Source: Actinomycetes bacterium
GTDB lineage: Bacteria; Actinomycetota; Thermoleophilia; Gaiellales; Gaiellaceae
Direction of reading: 5' to 3'
Length of the DNA: 7,794 nucleotides
Assembly (NCBI GenBank): GCA_025350775.1
Contig: JANXXF010000283.1
Coordinates: forward strand, 1 to 7,794
A program made the translations under genes and the position numbers. This document shows positions 5,957 through 7,794 of this stretch, piece after piece (position 1 is the first letter of the stretch; each line of letters opens with the position of its first letter). The notes beneath the pieces were generated by a model. The model searched no databases, was not told where the DNA came from, and was given only the letters and a program-made list of their open reading frames with translations.

Positions 5957-6018
5957 TGCCGTGCTGCAGGCACGGCAGATCCGGCGGGTACCGAACGCGA
6001 AGGCCCCGCCGAAGCGGG
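5957..6018 (+). promoter_or_regulatory. Structured 5' leader with two stem-loops
   Basis: TGCCGTGC (5957-5964) pairs with GCACGGCA (5970-5977) around TGCAG, an 8-bp stem that would sit at the very 5' end of the predicted mRNA. A second stem, CCCGC (6005-6009) with GCGGG (6014-6018) around CGAA, ends five bases before the AAGGAGG ribosome-binding site (6024-6030). The stems could protect the mRNA or tune translation. No known riboswitch was recognised. Confidence 0.45.
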
Positions 6019-6037
6019 AATCGAAGGAGGGGTGCGA

Positions 6038-6577
6038 ATGGGTACGGGCACTGTGAACGCCAGCCGCCGTAGCGTGCTGCGGCGCGGTCTGGTGCTCTGC
6101 GCCGGGGCCATCGGGCTCGGTGCGGGAGGGGCGAGCGCGAGCGCGGCGACCGGGAACCGGCCGCGGTCTCCGCAGGCGGAGACGCTCAGCCTCTACGGCC
6201 GCAACTGGCATCTGGCGGTGCCGGGGCAGCGGGTCGGCCGCCAGCCGGCGGCGGGCGACCGGGCCAGAGTCCACGGCGAGCTGCTCGACCGGCCCGGCGG
6301 GCAGAAGGTCGGCGAGTTCCACGGCGCATGGCTCCAGTCGAGCTCGCCGTTCGGCGACGCCGCATTCTCGCTGGGCAGCATCGAGCTGCACACCTTCACG
6401 CTCACGGGCGGCTCGCTGTTCGGCATCGGCACCGCTGCGGGCGATGAGGGCACGTTCGCCATCGTCGGCGGCACGGGCCGCTACGCGGGTATGCGGGGCA
6501 GCTACCAGGCTGTCCAGCGGCCGAACGGCGTCGGCGGCGACGGTAGCGCCGAGTTCACGTTGAATCTTTCCGCCTGA
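6038..6577 (+). CDS. Tat-exported allene-oxide-cyclase/dirigent-like barrel protein
   Basis: A 179-residue protein with a twin-arginine signal peptide: SRRSVLRRG (residues 9-17), then a hydrophobic stretch LVLCAGAIGLGAGGASASA ending in plausible Ala-x-Ala cleavage sites near residues 34-38. The mature part is a beta-rich barrel with the family hallmark GTFAIVGGTGRYAGMRGSY (138-156), preceded by ELHTFTLTGGSLFGIGTA (116-133). Plant relatives are allene oxide cyclases and dirigent proteins; bacterial members are mostly uncharacterised, so no enzymatic reaction is claimed. It should fold in the cytoplasm and be exported folded. ATG 6038 is chosen for the perfect AAGGAGG seven bases upstream and for the signal peptide that directly follows. 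The hcp-like gene starts nine bases after the stop, and its ribosome-binding site overlaps this stop, so the two are almost surely co-translated. Confidence 0.85.
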   Translation: MGTGTVNASRRSVLRRGLVLCAGAIGLGAGGASASAATGNRPRSPQAETLSLYGRNWHLAVPGQRVGRQPAAGDRARVHGELLDRPGGQKVGEFHGAWLQSSSPFGDAAFSLGSIELHTFTLTGGSLFGIGTAAGDEGTFAIVGGTGRYAGMRGSYQAVQRPNGVGGDGSAEFTLNLSA

Positions 6578-6582
6578 GGAGG
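6576..6582 (+). promoter_or_regulatory. Ribosome-binding site of hcp overlapping the upstream stop
   Basis: GAGGAGG begins inside the TGA stop of the barrel-protein gene and lies four bases before GTG 6587. It fixes the GTG start of the Hcp-like gene and implies coupled translation. Confidence 0.8.
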
Positions 6583-6586
6583 CAAA

Positions 6587-7132
6587 GTGGCTGCAGTTGA
6601 CTATTTCCTGAAGATCGACGGCATCGATGGCGAGAGCGCCGACGACTTCCACAAGGGCGAGATCGAGATCTCCTCGTTCAGCTGGGGAGCGTCGAACTCG
6701 GGTGCATTCTCGCACGGCGGCGGAGGTGGCGCTGGCAAGGTTCAGATGCAGGACTTCCACTTCGCCATGGACACGTCGCAGGCCTCCCCGGTGCTCATGC
6801 TCGCGTGCGCGACCGGGCAACACATCAAGCTGACAACGCTCACGGTGCGCAAGGCTGGCGGTGAGTCGCGCGACGACTTCCTGAAGATCACGCTGTCCGA
6901 TGTGATCGTCAGCTCCTTCGACTTCGGTGGGGACTCGTCGTCCCTGGTGCCCGCAGTCACCCCGGCCCCCTCCACGAAGGGGTCGGGCGGAGGCGGCGGC
7001 ACCGGCGTGCCGACCGAGGCGATCAGCCTCAACTTCACGAAGATCGAATGGACGTACCGGCGCCAGGCCGCGGATGGCTCGGTTGTCGTCTCCCGGGCGG
7101 GCTGGGATCTGAAGAAGGGGACGAAGATCTAG
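6587..7132 (+). CDS. hcp: Hcp-family protein (type VI secretion tube/effector-like), orphan
   Basis: A 181-residue protein. The N-terminus has the Hcp1 family pattern DYFLKIDGIDGES (5-17), HKGEIEISSFSWGASN (22-37). It continues with VQMQDFHFAMDTSQASPVL (52-70), LMLACATGQHIKLTTLTVRKAG (70-91), a strand region FLKITLSDVIVSSFDFGG (98-115) and the C-terminal EAISLNFTKIEWTYRRQ (144-160). In Proteobacteria Hcp forms hexameric rings that stack into the secreted tube of type VI secretion; many actinobacteria carry isolated hcp-like genes of unknown role, and no sheath, baseplate or VgrG gene is visible here. Two Gly-rich loops stand out, HGGGGGAG (43-50) and GSGGGGGTG (132-140); they replace loops that contact neighbouring rings in typical Hcp. 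There is no signal peptide. It forms a tight pair with the exported barrel-protein gene upstream, and the next reading frame continues in the same frame after the TAG. Confidence 0.88.
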   Translation: MAAVDYFLKIDGIDGESADDFHKGEIEISSFSWGASNSGAFSHGGGGGAGKVQMQDFHFAMDTSQASPVLMLACATGQHIKLTTLTVRKAGGESRDDFLKITLSDVIVSSFDFGGDSSSLVPAVTPAPSTKGSGGGGGTGVPTEAISLNFTKIEWTYRRQAADGSVVVSRAGWDLKKGTKI

Positions 7133-7156
7133 ACGGAAGCCAGGCTCGCCGCTCTC

Positions 7157-7794
7157 GTGGCCTCGGCCGCCGACGATCTGCAGCGGACGGCGCCCTCCCT
7201 CGAAGACGAGGAGGGCGCCGTTCTGCTGCGCGCTGCACTCGATCGCGCGGGGTATCGCGCGGAAGCCGTACGGACGGCGCTGGGGGCTGAGGGCGACGGC
7301 GGCCCGAGCCTCGCCGACGTTCCGATCCATCTCCGCCGGCTGCTCGCCGGTTCGCCGCTGACGGCTCTCGTAACGCTCTTCCTGCTCTGCGAGCCGGTGG
7401 CCGAGGGCGACCTCGCCGCTGCGCTCGACCCTCTCCCGGTGGAGCGGCTGGAGCGGCTCGGGCTCGTCGAGCGCCGGGACGCCGCTCTGGTCGCGTGCGT
7501 CCGGCTCGTCCCCTTCGGCGACCTCGTGCTCGCCTGCGACCGCAGCGATGAGGGGTCGAGCGAGCTCGAGGAGGACTTCGTCGCCGGTGTCCACTCGCCC
7601 TCGATCACCCTGGCGAAGCTCGCCGTCCGCCGGCACGTCGAGGCCACCCTCGACCTCGGCACCGGCCTCGGGATCCAGGCGCTGTTCGCAAGCCGCCACT
7701 CCGCGCGCGTCACGGCGGTCGACCTCAACGGCCGCGCCTTGCTGTTCGCGCGCTTCAACGCGCAGCTCAACGGCGTCGCCAACGTCGAGTTCCG
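7157..7794 (+). CDS. SAM-dependent methyltransferase, HemK/PrmC-like, 5' part only
   Basis: The frame is open to the right edge; 212 residues are visible. Residues about 1-135 form an N-terminal helical domain (LLRAALDRAGYRAEAVRTALG, then a winged-helix-like LAAALDPLPVERLERLGLVERR) of the type found before the catalytic domain in actinobacterial HemK-like methyltransferases. The class I catalytic fold starts near 140: VHSPSITLAKLAVRRHV, motif I LDLGTGLGIQALFAS (165-179) and VTAVDLNGRALLFARFNAQLNG (185-206), the SAM-binding part. The NPPY motif that would show N5-glutamine, RNA-base or other specificity lies beyond the window, so the substrate is open. GTG 7157 is the first usable start after the hcp stop; it lacks a good Shine-Dalgarno. 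It is in the same frame as hcp, eight codons after its TAG. A strong hairpin lies in codons 11-22. Confidence 0.8.
   Translation, partial: MASAADDLQRTAPSLEDEEGAVLLRAALDRAGYRAEAVRTALGAEGDGGPSLADVPIHLRRLLAGSPLTALVTLFLLCEPVAEGDLAAALDPLPVERLERLGLVERRDAALVACVRLVPFGDLVLACDRSDEGSSELEEDFVAGVHSPSITLAKLAVRRHVEATLDLGTGLGIQALFASRHSARVTAVDLNGRALLFARFNAQLNGVANVEF
7187..7221 (+). terminator. Very strong terminator-like hairpin after hcp, inside the methyltransferase frame
   Basis: ACGGCGCCCTC (7187-7197) pairs perfectly with GAGGGCGCCGT (7211-7221). After one bulged C the stem continues with CTCG (7199-7202) and CGAG (7207-7210), closed by the tetraloop AAGA: 15 pairs in total. It lies 54 bases past the hcp stop and is followed by TCTGCTG, only a weak T-rich run. 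It looks like an intrinsic terminator or attenuator but also encodes residues near 11-22 of the methyltransferase. Confidence 0.55.

Noticed and set aside
5857..6111. N-terminal extension of the second MFS permease.
   Set aside because: Pro/Arg-rich, not membrane-like, and overlaps the divergent promoter and leader; the ATG pair at 5856/5853 fits the first helix.
5924..7699. A 591-codon open frame on the minus strand opposite the barrel protein, hcp and methyltransferase genes.
   Set aside because: Low-complexity Arg/Ala/Glu-rich translation without recognisable domains; the opposite strand has three well-supported genes with ribosome-binding sites. Long antisense frames are expected at this G+C.
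1..7794. CRISPR arrays, tRNA or rRNA genes, insertion sequences and attachment sites.
   Set aside because: No spaced direct repeats, cloverleaf-like sequence, transposase-like protein or terminal inverted repeats were seen on reading both strands.

Overview
The window is about 70% G+C by eye, nearly fully coding and densely packed, with GTG starts, promoters of the TTGACA/TANNNT kind, a Tat-exported protein, a solitary Hcp-family protein and a HemK-like methyltransferase with an actinobacterial-style N-terminal extension. Together these suggest a high-GC Gram-positive, Actinomycetota, possibly a Thermoleophilia-like soil lineage. That placement is an inference; no rRNA or other phylogenetic marker is present.

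Left part (1-2687). A helicase-like reading frame enters from the left edge and stops soon after its DEAH and SAT motifs, so it looks truncated. It converges on a minus-strand pair: an ECF-type sigma factor and a maleate cis-trans isomerase/Asp-Glu racemase-family enzyme, joined by an ATGA stop/start overlap. One hairpin carries the stop codons of both convergent genes in its two arms. Upstream of the sigma factor is a compact divergent control region: two 17-bp-spaced promoter-like sequences point in opposite directions, overlap, and cover a GTCCG-C-CGGAC palindrome. The divergent gene encodes a GntR/FCD regulator, the obvious candidate to bind there.

Middle part (2684-5856). All genes are on the minus strand. 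An AhpD-like carboxymuconolactone-decarboxylase-family protein with an unusual Lys/Pro/Ala tail is followed 10 bp later by an MFS permease whose stop codon overlaps that of gntR. Their junction carries a perfect 14-bp tandem duplication. Upstream lies a second MFS permease, separated by about 150 bp that contain two strong hairpins. The isomerase, regulator and two permeases suggest uptake and turnover of a small acid such as a dicarboxylate, but the substrate cannot be read from the sequence.

Right part (5857-7794). On the plus strand, a good promoter and a structured leader precede a Tat-signal protein with an allene-oxide-cyclase/dirigent-like barrel. It is tightly coupled to an Hcp-family (type VI tube/effector-like) protein: the Hcp ribosome-binding site overlaps the upstream stop codon. 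No other type VI secretion gene is visible. In the same frame after the Hcp stop lies the 5' part of a SAM-dependent methyltransferase, which runs off the right edge. Its early codons contain a very strong terminator-like hairpin.

The points most worth following up are the exported barrel protein plus orphan Hcp pair, the sigma factor fused by overlap to a catabolic enzyme, and the compact divergent operator. I did not find a clearly new multi-gene system.
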